Assembly (NCBI RefSeq): GCF_010747415.1
Contig: NZ_JAAGNZ010000001.1
Span: forward strand, 3,472,001 to 3,536,000
Length of the DNA stretch: 64,000 nucleotides
Origin: Spirosoma agri
Lineage (GTDB): Bacteria > Bacteroidota > Bacteroidia > Cytophagales > Spirosomataceae
Direction: 5' to 3'
In this document: positions 1-8,245 of the stretch, one piece after another
Position numbering within the stretch: the stretch's first letter is position 1
Layout of the letters: every line of letters starts with the position of its first letter
The notes under the pieces: generated by a model
What the model saw: the letters and a program-made list of their open reading frames with translations, nothing else
Databases searched by the model: none
Told to the model about the DNA's origin: nothing
Program-made: the position numbers and the translations under genes

Positions 1-2108
1 ACACGATGTATGGTCCCATGCCCGATAGTACGCACATCGACGTATCGGGCGGGTGGCACGATGCGTCGGATTATTTACAGTATGTGACTACCTCTGCCAA
101 TGCGACTTATCATTTATTGGCGGCTCTGCGTGACTATCCGGACGCGTTTACGGATCAACATCAGACCAACGGACTAGCCGGGGCCAATGGTCAGCCCGAT
201 GTGCTCGATGAAGCGCGCTGGGGCCTCGACTGGCTGCTGAAAATGCACCCGACCGACGAATGGCTGTTCAATCAGCTCGGCGACGACCGCGACCACGCCG
301 GCCTACGCATCCCTGACGAAGATAATTTTTATGGCAAAGGCTTCGAGCGTCCGGTTTACTTCGCAACGGGTGAACCGCAGGGGCTGTTCAGGTACAAAAA
401 CCGGGCAACAGGTGTAGCGTCAACCGCCGGAAAAGTAAGCAGTGCGCTGGCGCTGGGTTATCAACTCCTGCGTAAACGCCCGGCTGACTACGTCGATCAA
501 TCCTACCTTACCCGCTTACGGCAACGGGCCCAATCGGCCTATAAATTGGGCGAGCAGAAGCCCGGCAATTCCCAGACAGCACCCGGTCGTGCGCCTTATT
601 TTTACGAGGAAGACAACTACGCAGACGATATGGAGCTGGCCGCGGTTGAACAGTTGAACCTGGCTGGCACAACGAGCAAACAGGCTGGCCAATGGCGTGC
701 AACTGCCCTCAAATTTGCCCGTCAGGAACCCGTCACGCCCTGGATCGATAATGACACCGCCCGGCATTATCAGTGGTATCCATTTGTGAACATCGGTCAC
801 GCTGAACTGGCCAAACGCTTTCCGGTTGGTCAGCGCAAACCGGTTACCGACTTCTATAAACGGGGCATTGAAACCGTATGGCAGCGGGCTAAACAAAACG
901 CGTTTTACCGGGGTGTACCCTTCATCTGGTGCAGTAACAACCTGACAACATCCTTCGCTACGCAGTGCCTCTGGTATCGTCAGCTGACCAACGACCAGCA
1001 ATATGCCGCGCTCGAGCAGGCTACCTTCGACTGGCTGTTTGGCTGCAATCCGTGGGGAACCAGCTTCGTGTATGGCCTGCCCGCCAACACCGATACACCC
1101 ACCGATCCGCATTCGGCCTTTACCCACCTGAAAAAATACCCGATCGATGGTGGGCTGGTTGATGGGCCGGTGCGGGGTAGTATTTACAAGAATCTGATTG
1201 GCATAACCCTCCACGAAGCGGATGAATACGCAGCCTTTCAGAGCGATCTGGCCGTGTACCACGACGATTTTGGCGACTATAGTACCAACGAACCGACTAT
1301 GGACGGCACGGCGTCGCTGGTGTACCTGCTGGCCGCCAAACAGGCCGAAAAACGCACTAAATCACCCGAAATACAATCAACCATAGCCACCAACAAGTCA
1401 GCAATTGAGTTAACGTCTGCGTACGCGAAGGGGGCCAAAATTCGGGGCGACACAAGCGTCCGGCAACTGTCGCTGGTCTTCACGGGTGATGAATTTGCGG
1501 ACGGCGGACGAACAATTGCCCGTGTTCTGCGGAAACAGAACGTGCGGGCATCGTTCTTTTTGACGGGACGTTTTCTGCGTAACCCGGCTAATGCGTCGCT
1601 GGTGCAACAACTTCGTCGCGATGGGCACTACATTGGGCCGCACTCCGATCAGCACCTACTCTACTGCGACTGGACCAAACGCGACAGTTTGCTGGTTACG
1701 CATGAACAATTCAGCAAAGACCTGAAAGCAAACTATGTTGCCTTGGGCCGGTTCGGCATTCAGCGTAGTAAGGCAACGTTATTTTTGCCGCCGTACGAAT
1801 GGTATAACGACAGTATTTCAACCTGGACACAAGCCGCCGGTTCACGGCTCATCAGCTATACGCCCGGTACGCTAAGCCACGCAGACTACACCACACCGGA
1901 CGACCCGAACTACCGCGACAGCGAAACAATCCTCCAATCGATTCGAGCGTATGAACAGCGGAATATCACCGGTCTCAACGGCTTTATTTTATTGATGCAC
2001 ATCGGCACCGCATCCGCCCGCACCGACAAGTTGTACGACCACCTGGATGCATTACTAACAGAACTCCGTCAGAAATCATACCGGTTTGTGAACGTGAATC
2101 GGTTGTAA
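1..2108 (+). CDS. GH9 cellulase fused to a NodB-type polysaccharide deacetylase (5' end outside window)
   Basis: Secreted beta-glucan hydrolase with a second carbohydrate-esterase-like module. The frame is open from base 3, so the start, signal peptide and any Ig-like domain lie upstream. The first visible segment has the GH9 base motif GGWHDASDY, and DVLDEARWGLDWLLKM and the later FGCNPWGTSFVYG are typical of the GH9 (alpha/alpha)6 barrel. From about residue 480 of the visible part a polysaccharide deacetylase domain follows: FTGDEFADG replaces the usual TFDDG but keeps acidic residues, ASFFLTGRF is a family core, GPHSDQH fits the metal-binding HxxxH and FLPPYEW fits motif 3. The two modules could deacetylate and cleave a plant or microbial polysaccharide. 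Family calls are strong; substrate is inferred. The next gene is convergent. Confidence 0.88.
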   Translation, partial: TMYGPMPDSTHIDVSGGWHDASDYLQYVTTSANATYHLLAALRDYPDAFTDQHQTNGLAGANGQPDVLDEARWGLDWLLKMHPTDEWLFNQLGDDRDHAGLRIPDEDNFYGKGFERPVYFATGEPQGLFRYKNRATGVASTAGKVSSALALGYQLLRKRPADYVDQSYLTRLRQRAQSAYKLGEQKPGNSQTAPGRAPYFYEEDNYADDMELAAVEQLNLAGTTSKQAGQWRATALKFARQEPVTPWIDNDTARHYQWYPFVNIGHAELAKRFPVGQRKPVTDFYKRGIETVWQRAKQNAFYRGVPFIWCSNNLTTSFATQCLWYRQLTNDQQYAALEQATFDWLFGCNPWGTSFVYGLPANTDTPTDPHSAFTHLKKYPIDGGLVDGPVRGSIYKNLIGITLHEADEYAAFQSDLAVYHDDFGDYSTNEPTMDGTASLVYLLAAKQAEKRTKSPEIQSTIATNKSAIELTSAYAKGAKIRGDTSVRQLSLVFTGDEFADGGRTIARVLRKQNVRASFFLTGRFLRNPANASLVQQLRRDGHYIGPHSDQHLLYCDWTKRDSLLVTHEQFSKDLKANYVALGRFGIQRSKATLFLPPYEWYNDSISTWTQAAGSRLISYTPGTLSHADYTTPDDPNYRDSETILQSIRAYEQRNITGLNGFILLMHIGTASARTDKLYDHLDALLTELRQKSYRFVNVNRL

Positions 2109-2166
2109 TTTCCTTCATCAAAAAACCAGTGGTTTGTAACAAACCCCTGCTGCTAGAAAAACAGCT

Positions 2167-3246
2167 TTAATTCACTCGCAGTTTTTGTCCGGGTCGAATG
2201 CGTGACCGCGAGGAAAGATGATTCTTACGCGTTAGTGCCGACACCGACATACCGTAACGGCTGGCAATCGAGCTAAGCGTTTCGCCCGAGCGAACGCGGT
2301 GCAATACGGTTCGTTTGAAGCGTGGCCGTGAGCTGGATTCCGACGATGAGGAACGACCTCCCCGCAGATAGTCCCATACCGAACTGGTCAGCAGAAAATG
2401 ATCGGAATTGACGGTATTTTCCGGAAACGAGTAGATGTTTAACGGGCTAAAGGGATTCCCCTCGTAGCGCGTTTCGAAGTGCAGGTGCGCTCCGTAACTC
2501 CGTCCGGTGTTTCCACCCAACCCGACCTGATCACCCGCTTTGATAAGCTGTCCCATCTCCACGGTCTGTTTGGACATGTGCCCGTACAGCGTTTCCAGCC
2601 CGTTATAATGCCGTACCAGCACATAACGACCATACCCATTGCCATCCCACCCGACAACCCGCACGATGCCATCAAAGGCCGCATAAACCGGGTCACCCGT
2701 TTCCAGGTCAAGGTCAGTTCCTGTGTGCCAGCGGCCCCAGCGGTACCCAAAGTTGGAGGTCATTTTACCCTCGTTGAGCGGGGCCGACCAGTAGCGGTTG
2801 GCAGGAGGATCGTAAAGCTTGATGTCGATTGCCTCGTTGAACTCCAACGGGTTAATGTTGTATGGGTCAATGGTTCTGGAATCCCATACGGCGTAATAAT
2901 CAGCGATTTTGACCCACTCATTCCCGATCAGCACCGAGTCGATCACCTCAACAACACTGGCTTCACCCTGATCAATGGTGCTGGTGTCTTCGCTGACAAC
3001 CTTATTAAGTTCTTTCTTTGGCTCAAACTGGTTGTTAAAGCGCAATTTTGTCGTTTCCTGCTCGAATGGGTCGTCCGCTTTTTGTGGCTGATCGACGACG
3101 GGTGCATTCGGGTTATTTTGATTTTTGGGGGTGATCGTGAGGTTTTTTTTGAATCGACCTCGCTCCTGGGCCTGTGCCGTTACGGTAAAACACAGACAAC
3201 CGATGGCCAGGAACCATCGAAAAGCCGTTTTTCTCATCAGTTTCAA
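2167..3246 (-). CDS. Secreted M23 metallopeptidase with C-terminal LysM
   Basis: Peptidoglycan endopeptidase-like protein of 359 aa acting outside the inner membrane. A signal peptide (FLAIGCLCFTVTAQAQ, residues 12-27) is followed by an acidic linker, an M23 domain around residues 155-275 with the zinc-ligand motifs HTGTDLD and HLHFE, and a C-terminal LysM module (HRVRSGETLSSIASRYGMS) that binds glycan. All zinc ligands look intact, so activity is plausible; family members also act as NlpD/EnvC-like amidase activators. ATG at 3246 was chosen; ATG 3237 is an alternative. It lies downstream of trxB on the same strand, separated by a 21-bp perfect hairpin, so it probably has its own transcript. 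Confidence 0.9.
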   Translation of the reverse strand: MKLMRKTAFRWFLAIGCLCFTVTAQAQERGRFKKNLTITPKNQNNPNAPVVDQPQKADDPFEQETTKLRFNNQFEPKKELNKVVSEDTSTIDQGEASVVEVIDSVLIGNEWVKIADYYAVWDSRTIDPYNINPLEFNEAIDIKLYDPPANRYWSAPLNEGKMTSNFGYRWGRWHTGTDLDLETGDPVYAAFDGIVRVVGWDGNGYGRYVLVRHYNGLETLYGHMSKQTVEMGQLIKAGDQVGLGGNTGRSYGAHLHFETRYEGNPFSPLNIYSFPENTVNSDHFLLTSSVWDYLRGGRSSSSESSSRPRFKRTVLHRVRSGETLSSIASRYGMSVSALTRKNHLSSRSRIRPGQKLRVN

Positions 3247-3261
3247 AGATGAATTTTCAGC

Positions 3262-3312
3262 TCAGCGAGTAGCACGTTCCCTTGTGTTAATAGGGAACGT
3301 GCTACTCGCTGA
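3262..3312 (-). terminator. Perfect 21-bp inverted repeat downstream of trxB
   Basis: Arms 3262-3282 and 3292-3312 are perfectly complementary with a 9-nt loop. The hairpin lies 17 nt after the trxB stop and before the M23 start. There is no T-run after it on the minus strand, so it may be a terminator or an mRNA 3'-end stabiliser. Confidence 0.6.
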
Positions 3313-3328
3313 ATCAAAAACTAGTACG

Positions 3329-4285
3329 TTAATGAACAAGTTGTTGCTCCTGCATTTCCACGGTAACAAGATAACGTTCAGCGTCGAGTGCGGCCATGCA
3401 ACCGGTTCCGGCGGCTGTAATGGCCTGACGATAGACGTTATCCTGGGCATCTCCGCAGGCGAAAACACCGGGTATGTTGGTCCGGGTACTTCCTTTTTCG
3501 GTCAGGATATACCCATGATCGTCCAATTCAAGATACTCCCGGAATATATCCGTATTCGGTTTATGGCCAATCGCGACGAAAAAGCCGGTCACGTCTAAAA
3601 CACGCTCTTCGCCCGTTTCTATATTCTTCACCCGAACGCCCGACACTTCATCGTCGCCCAGCACCTCCAGGGTTTCGGTATTGTACAGGATTTCGATGTT
3701 CGCAGCCGTTTTTACCCGCTGCTGCATGAACTTCGACGCTCTCATTTCGTCCCGGCGAACCAGCATGTACACTTTACGGCACAGATTTGCCAGGTAGCTG
3801 GCCTCTTCGGCAGCCGTATCACCGGCCCCGACGATTACCACGTCCTGCCCGCGGAAGAAGAAACCGTCGCAGACGGCACAGGCTGAAACGCCTTTGCCAT
3901 TGAGTCGCATTTCTGACGGTAAGCCAAGCCATTTGGCCGACGCACCGGTCGAAATAATAACTGAATCAGCCGTAATTTCGTGTTTGTCGTCAACGATGGC
4001 GCGGTGCGGATGTCCCGACAAATCGACGCTGGTTACCATACCATACCGGATATCGGAACCGAACCGGCGGGCCTGGTTCTCCAGATCCTGCATCATTTGC
4101 GGTCCCTGAACGCCGTCAGGATAGCCGGGAAAATTATCAACCTCGTTGGTAATGGTCAACTGTCCACCCGGCTGTGGCCCCTGATACATAACAGGTTGCA
4201 TATTGGCCCGCGCTGCGTAAATAGCCGCTGTATAGCCAGCAGGACCGGAGCCTATGATCAGGCACTTAACGTGTTCGGAAGTCAT
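3329..4285 (-). CDS. trxB: Thioredoxin-disulfide reductase
   Basis: FAD enzyme that reduces thioredoxin with NADPH in the cytoplasm. The 318-aa protein has the family length. Visible motifs are the FAD-binding IIGSGPAGYTAA (residues 10-21), the redox-active disulfide C136-A-V-C139 in the order typical of low-Mr TrxR, the NADPH-binding VVIVGAGDTAAEEA (about 149-162), and the C-terminal FAD motif PGVFACGDAQD. The start at 4285 gives MTSEHVKCLIIGSG, the usual spacing before the GxGxxG motif. No thioredoxin gene is adjacent. It is probably transcribed alone. Confidence 0.97.
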   Translation of the reverse strand: MTSEHVKCLIIGSGPAGYTAAIYAARANMQPVMYQGPQPGGQLTITNEVDNFPGYPDGVQGPQMMQDLENQARRFGSDIRYGMVTSVDLSGHPHRAIVDDKHEITADSVIISTGASAKWLGLPSEMRLNGKGVSACAVCDGFFFRGQDVVIVGAGDTAAEEASYLANLCRKVYMLVRRDEMRASKFMQQRVKTAANIEILYNTETLEVLGDDEVSGVRVKNIETGEERVLDVTGFFVAIGHKPNTDIFREYLELDDHGYILTEKGSTRTNIPGVFACGDAQDNVYRQAITAAGTGCMAALDAERYLVTVEMQEQQLVH

Positions 4286-4476
4286 GAGATTGGCACTAAG
4301 TTGTCTTCTTTGTTAATACTATACCGTTCCCTAAAAAGGGTTGGCATGTAGACAACATATACAAAATTGAAAAAAATCCCGCAGAATGCAAAGAGACAAA
4401 GTATGTAGAGCCTATGGTGTATGTTCGCTATCGACGACCGACTGTACTCACGATCCGGCATCCCGCGAAAACCGTT

Positions 4477-6393
4477 CTACAGGATTCGCCACTCGATCCG
4501 CCGATTCAGTTGCCGGTTTTCGTCCGTGGTGTTCGGAACGACCGGCTTCGTTTTACCGTACCCAACGGCCCGGATGCGCCCCGGATCAATGCCCGCCTTG
4601 GTCAGATAGCCCACAACCGACTGTGCCCGTTTTTGCGAAAGCGTAAGGTTCGCAGCAGCATCGCCCCGGTCGTCGGTATGACCCGCGATCTCGATTTTCA
4701 CCGCCGGGCTGGCTTTCAGAAAGGCCGATAACCGATCCAGTTCCGTTCGTGATTTGTCGGCAAGGTCATAGCGTCCCGATTCGAAAAATAAGTTATTGAG
4801 CGTCTCCCTGGCCGTTTCGCCCGCCACCGCGGGAACCAGCGGAACGTTCAGCAACAGGGCCGAGCCGCTATCTCGCTTCTGCGTAAAGTCGAACGAGAGG
4901 CTTTTGAACAGGTAACCTGGCACACTCACGTAAAGCGCATAGTCGCCCCCGCCGGGCATCACCGCCGTGTACTGACCCGTCTGGGCGTCGGCTTGAACGC
5001 GCGAAACGATCTGGTTCGTTTTCAGATCGATCAGCTCGACAGTGGCAGCGAGTGGTTTTTTCGTTTTCGCATCGGCCACAATCCCTTTGAGGTAGCTGAC
5101 GGGCTTAACGCGCTCCCGCAGTGACTCGGGCAGATCGAACGCATACAACCGGGATTTCTGCGAGACGCCTTCTTTCTGTTCCTCAAACGAATAATAGGCC
5201 CGCTTCCCGTTCGCAGCGACGAACAATGACGCCTGATCTTCGGACGTATTGATCGGATAGCCGAGGTTTGTCGGATTTGTCCAGCCCGTGTTAGCGCTAT
5301 CGGATACGAACAGATCGTAACCGCCTAGCCCTACGTGGCCTTCCGAAGCGAAGAACAGGACCTGCCCGTTAGCGTGAATGAACGGCGACGCTTCGTTGTA
5401 CGGTGTATTGATGGGTTCGCCCACATTGACCGGTTCGTGCCAGTTACCGTCCGTATCGAGATCGCTGCGCCAGATGTCGCGTCGGCCTTTGCCACCCGGT
5501 CGATCCGAAACGAAGTAGAGCCGTCGTCCATCCGCCGAGAGTGACGGCTGCGATTCGTAAAAACGGGTATTCACGGTTGAGCCTAGATTTTCGGGGGCCG
5601 ACCAGTCGCTCCCCGTTTTTCGGCTCACGTATAGATCGCAGCTACCGAACCCTTTGCGTCCCTGACAAACGGTGAAAACGATCATCCGACCATCAGCCGA
5701 TAGACTGGCCGTTCCTTCATTATCGGGCGTATTGATACCAGGCGACAGCGATGCGGGTGGCGACCACGTTTCGCCGTTGAACGTTGCCGTCATCAGGTCT
5801 TCATCCCCTTCGGGTTTGAGCGCCGTGAAAACTAGCGTCTGTTCATCAGCCGTCAACACCGGGAAATACTGCGACGGTGTCGTCTGTAGCACCGACGATA
5901 ACGGTTTCGGATCAACGGGTTGTGGGTGTTGTATCGCTTCCTGTGCAAATCGGGCGGATTCGATCTGCCGACCAATTCGTTTTCCCTGTACAGACTGTGG
6001 TGTCACCATCGCCTGGTATTTTTCCAGGTACGGCAATGCCTCCCCGTAACGGCCCAGTCGCAGGAGTGTGGTACTCAGCGATTGATAAGCCGCGCCGGAG
6101 GCCGGACTGTCGGGTTGAAGACGAATCGCGTTCTGGTAGGCCGTTATGGCCGGTTCGAACCGCCGGGTAAATTCGTAGAGCTGACCGAGTTTGAGGTAGG
6201 CATCCTTGAAGGTGGGGTCCTGTTTCACCGCCTGCTCCATAAACGGAATAGCCTCGGTCGCTTTCCGCTCGCTAAACAGTTTGATCGATTGGGCGTACAG
6301 CTCCTGCGCTTTTTTGTCCTGCCCAGAGGAATCATGAATGCTGACGAATGAACAACAAATACCCAGGATAACAACCCGACTAATCCGGGTCAT
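4477..6393 (-). CDS. PorE-like OmpA protein with TPR, PD40 propeller and carboxypeptidase-regulatory domains
   Basis: Predicted periplasmic or outer-membrane protein of 638 aa. Domain order: signal peptide (ILGICCSFVSIHDSSGQ), TPR repeats (about 25-130), WD40-like PD40 repeats with SADGRMIVFT and SADGRRLYFVSDRPGG (about 165-430), a carboxypeptidase regulatory-like domain starting at LKGIVADAKTKKPLAATV, and a C-terminal OmpA domain with the peptidoglycan-binding core GHTDDRGDAAANLTLSQKRA. This order matches PorE of the type IX secretion system, which anchors the machinery to peptidoglycan; many Bacteroidota carry paralogues with the same order, so the secretion role is inferred. ATG 6393 was preferred to the in-frame ATG 6471 because it places the signal peptide at the N-terminus and avoids overlap with queE. 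Confidence 0.85.
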   Translation of the reverse strand: MTRISRVVILGICCSFVSIHDSSGQDKKAQELYAQSIKLFSERKATEAIPFMEQAVKQDPTFKDAYLKLGQLYEFTRRFEPAITAYQNAIRLQPDSPASGAAYQSLSTTLLRLGRYGEALPYLEKYQAMVTPQSVQGKRIGRQIESARFAQEAIQHPQPVDPKPLSSVLQTTPSQYFPVLTADEQTLVFTALKPEGDEDLMTATFNGETWSPPASLSPGINTPDNEGTASLSADGRMIVFTVCQGRKGFGSCDLYVSRKTGSDWSAPENLGSTVNTRFYESQPSLSADGRRLYFVSDRPGGKGRRDIWRSDLDTDGNWHEPVNVGEPINTPYNEASPFIHANGQVLFFASEGHVGLGGYDLFVSDSANTGWTNPTNLGYPINTSEDQASLFVAANGKRAYYSFEEQKEGVSQKSRLYAFDLPESLRERVKPVSYLKGIVADAKTKKPLAATVELIDLKTNQIVSRVQADAQTGQYTAVMPGGGDYALYVSVPGYLFKSLSFDFTQKRDSGSALLLNVPLVPAVAGETARETLNNLFFESGRYDLADKSRTELDRLSAFLKASPAVKIEIAGHTDDRGDAAANLTLSQKRAQSVVGYLTKAGIDPGRIRAVGYGKTKPVVPNTTDENRQLNRRIEWRIL

Positions 6394-6425
6394 CGTCCAC
6401 GGTTTGTTTGCCCCTATTCGCTTGG

Positions 6426-7076
6426 TTATGGAATGTCCAGATACTTGTGTGTTTGCAACGAAATTTGCCATTGCGGGTGCTCTTTAACGTAATCAACGAT
6501 GCGAGGCAGCATTTCATTGGAACGACTCCACTCAGATTGCAAAAAGAGTTTGCAATCGGGTCGAAGAGCGGGCACAAACGACTCGGCAAAGGCAAAATCG
6601 GACGAATTGTAGATGATCACTTTCAGTTCGTCGGCCTTTTCGTAAATAGCCGGATTAGGCTTTTTAAACTTCTTGGGTGAAAAGCAGATCCAGTCCCACG
6701 ACCCCGTCACGGCCTGACACACGCCCGACGTTTCGATGTTCGTCCGGAAACCGGCGGTTTGCAGCGCATTCGTCAACGCCGTAAGATCGTGCATCAGCGG
6801 CTCCCCGCCTGTGATAACCGCCATTCGGCCGGGATGTTGCAGGGCTCCGGCAACAATGGCATCAATTGTCCGTTTCGGATGGGCGTCGGCATCCCACGAC
6901 TCCTTCACATCACACCAGTGGCAACCCACATCGCAACCACCAAGCCGGATAAAATAAGCGGCCCGCCCGGTATGCCCCCCTTCCCCCTGAATGGTATAGA
7001 ACGCTTCCATAACAGGCAGGGTTGTCGGCATGGCGTCAATCGTTGTTGGTTCGTGTTGTTTCTGTTCTAAAAGCAT
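6426..7076 (-). CDS. queE: 7-carboxy-7-deazaguanine synthase (radical SAM)
   Basis: Converts 6-carboxytetrahydropterin to 7-carboxy-7-deazaguanine, the ring-contraction step of queuosine/preQ0 synthesis. The protein (216 aa) carries the radical-SAM cluster motif C48-x3-C52-x2-C55 (GGCDVGCHWCD), the FYTIQGEGG N-terminal motif typical of QueE, and a GGEP motif (VITGGEPLMH). No other queuosine genes are in the window. ATG 7076 lies 4 nt downstream of a perfect -7 box (7081-7088), which supports this start over ATG 7103 and implies a leaderless mRNA; ATG 7031 is a later alternative. The LytTR gene is divergent. Confidence 0.93.
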   Translation of the reverse strand: MLLEQKQHEPTTIDAMPTTLPVMEAFYTIQGEGGHTGRAAYFIRLGGCDVGCHWCDVKESWDADAHPKRTIDAIVAGALQHPGRMAVITGGEPLMHDLTALTNALQTAGFRTNIETSGVCQAVTGSWDWICFSPKKFKKPNPAIYEKADELKVIIYNSSDFAFAESFVPALRPDCKLFLQSEWSRSNEMLPRIVDYVKEHPQWQISLQTHKYLDIP

Positions 7077-7080
7077 ACGG

Positions 7081-7088
7081 CAAAGATA
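7081..7088 (-). promoter_or_regulatory. Bacteroidota -7 box for queE
   Basis: The minus strand reads TATCTTTG, a perfect TAnnTTTG match, 4 nt before ATG 7076. No TTG is visible at the expected -33 distance. If used, transcription would begin at or next to the start codon. Confidence 0.5.
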
Positions 7089-7116
7089 CGCACTTATGGG
7101 CAAGCGCGATACGTTT

Positions 7117-7146
7117 TTGAAACCGTATTGGACTTGCCTATTTTTG
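7117..7146 (+). promoter_or_regulatory. Bacteroidota promoter (TTG-N19-TATTTTTG) for the LytTR gene
   Basis: TTG at 7117-7119, 19-nt spacer and TATTTTTG at 7139-7146 match the TTG-N19-21-TAnnTTTG consensus. The box ends 5 nt before ATG 7152, so the transcript would be leaderless and the in-frame ATG 7128 would lie upstream of the transcript start. Confidence 0.7.
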
Positions 7147-7151
7147 CTGAT

Positions 7152-8075
7152 ATGCGCCAGCTGTTACGCTCGTTTCTGAACCGTCCCATTGCCGAAGACT
7201 TTAGCTTTACGAATCATTTACGACTGGCCTTGCAGTCAGGACTCTACGTTTTTGTATTTGTCAGCTTGTTGAATGGTAGTTTCAAACGATTTGACCACCT
7301 CGCCGTTAGCGCGTTGATTTCGGTTGGTGTAGTCGGGGTCGTTCTGCTGGCCAACGTAGCCATTCCAAAACTGTTCCCCGCTTTCTATACTGAAGATCGC
7401 TGGACGGTTGGCCGTCATATTCTTCACACGCTGCTGGTTCTATTCCTGATCAGTTGCAGCAATCAGCTTATTCTTGGTCTCCTAGACGCAGGACGCCCTA
7501 CGTTCGGGCAAATGTATTTCTCCGTCACGCTCATTGGCTTTTTTCCGATCATGCTGGGCGTCTTCCTGACGGAACACCGGCGGCTAAAGCGAAACCTGAG
7601 CCAGGCGCAGGCAATCAATGAGTTGATGCACCAGCGCGGTACGTTATCAGTCCACCCCGTATTGCCGGCTGACACGAAACCCGTCGAACCCGCATCCGAA
7701 CAACCAACGGTATCAACGTCTATTTTGCTCACGTCCGAAAGCGGAAAAGAACGCCTGCACTTGCAAGCGGATCAGCTGGTATACATCGAATCGGTCGGAA
7801 ACTACGTGGATGTTCATTGGCTAAACGGGGCTCAGCCGCAAAAAACTGTTCTCCGCAGTACGCTCAAAGAATTAACTGACACCCTCCGTCCGTATCCGCA
7901 GTTTTTCCGTTGTCACCGGGCTTTTCTGGTCAATCTAAAGGCTGTCTGCCAAACCGACGGAAACGCGCGCGGCTACCAGCTGACGCTGACCGGTACTGAC
8001 ACCCGGATTCCGGTATCCCGAAGCTATCTGGATGCCTTCAGTGAGCAAATAGCGATCGCCCAAACGCTGGATTGA
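7152..8075 (+). CDS. Membrane-anchored LytTR-family transcriptional regulator
   Basis: DNA-binding regulator of 307 aa. The N-terminal half holds about four hydrophobic helices (for example SGLYVFVFVSLLNG, ALISVGVVGVVLLANVAI, TLLVLFLISCSN, FSVTLIGFFPIMLGVFL). A Pro/Thr-rich linker and a C-terminal LytTR domain follow (from about residue 205: LQADQLVYIESVGNYVDVHW, then FFRCHRAFLVNL and IPVSRSYLDAF). No receiver domain is present, so the membrane part probably senses the signal or pairs with a kinase. Start 7152 is chosen from promoter position. The downstream intergenic region has two TTTTGTCCC direct repeats that could be targets. Function is known only at family level. Confidence 0.85.
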   Translation: MRQLLRSFLNRPIAEDFSFTNHLRLALQSGLYVFVFVSLLNGSFKRFDHLAVSALISVGVVGVVLLANVAIPKLFPAFYTEDRWTVGRHILHTLLVLFLISCSNQLILGLLDAGRPTFGQMYFSVTLIGFFPIMLGVFLTEHRRLKRNLSQAQAINELMHQRGTLSVHPVLPADTKPVEPASEQPTVSTSILLTSESGKERLHLQADQLVYIESVGNYVDVHWLNGAQPQKTVLRSTLKELTDTLRPYPQFFRCHRAFLVNLKAVCQTDGNARGYQLTLTGTDTRIPVSRSYLDAFSEQIAIAQTLD

Positions 8076-8245
8076 GCGGCCCTGTCCTGATTAAAAAGCC
8101 TTCCCATTCATCCCGTTTTGTCCCGTACAGCCCCGGAACGCCCCTTTTGTCCCTGTATGCTACCGGGCATCCCAGTTACTTGTGGTCCTTGTGATTATAG
8201 GCCAGCTTTGCATCAGTCAACCGCAAAAAACAAACAAGTCTGATC

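Noticed and set aside
516..1262. 248-residue open frame opposite the GH9-deacetylase gene
   Set aside because: Shadow of a strongly supported gene; no motif or plausible start.
2479..3252. 257-residue open frame opposite the M23 peptidase
   Set aside because: Shadow; the minus strand has clear M23 and LysM motifs.
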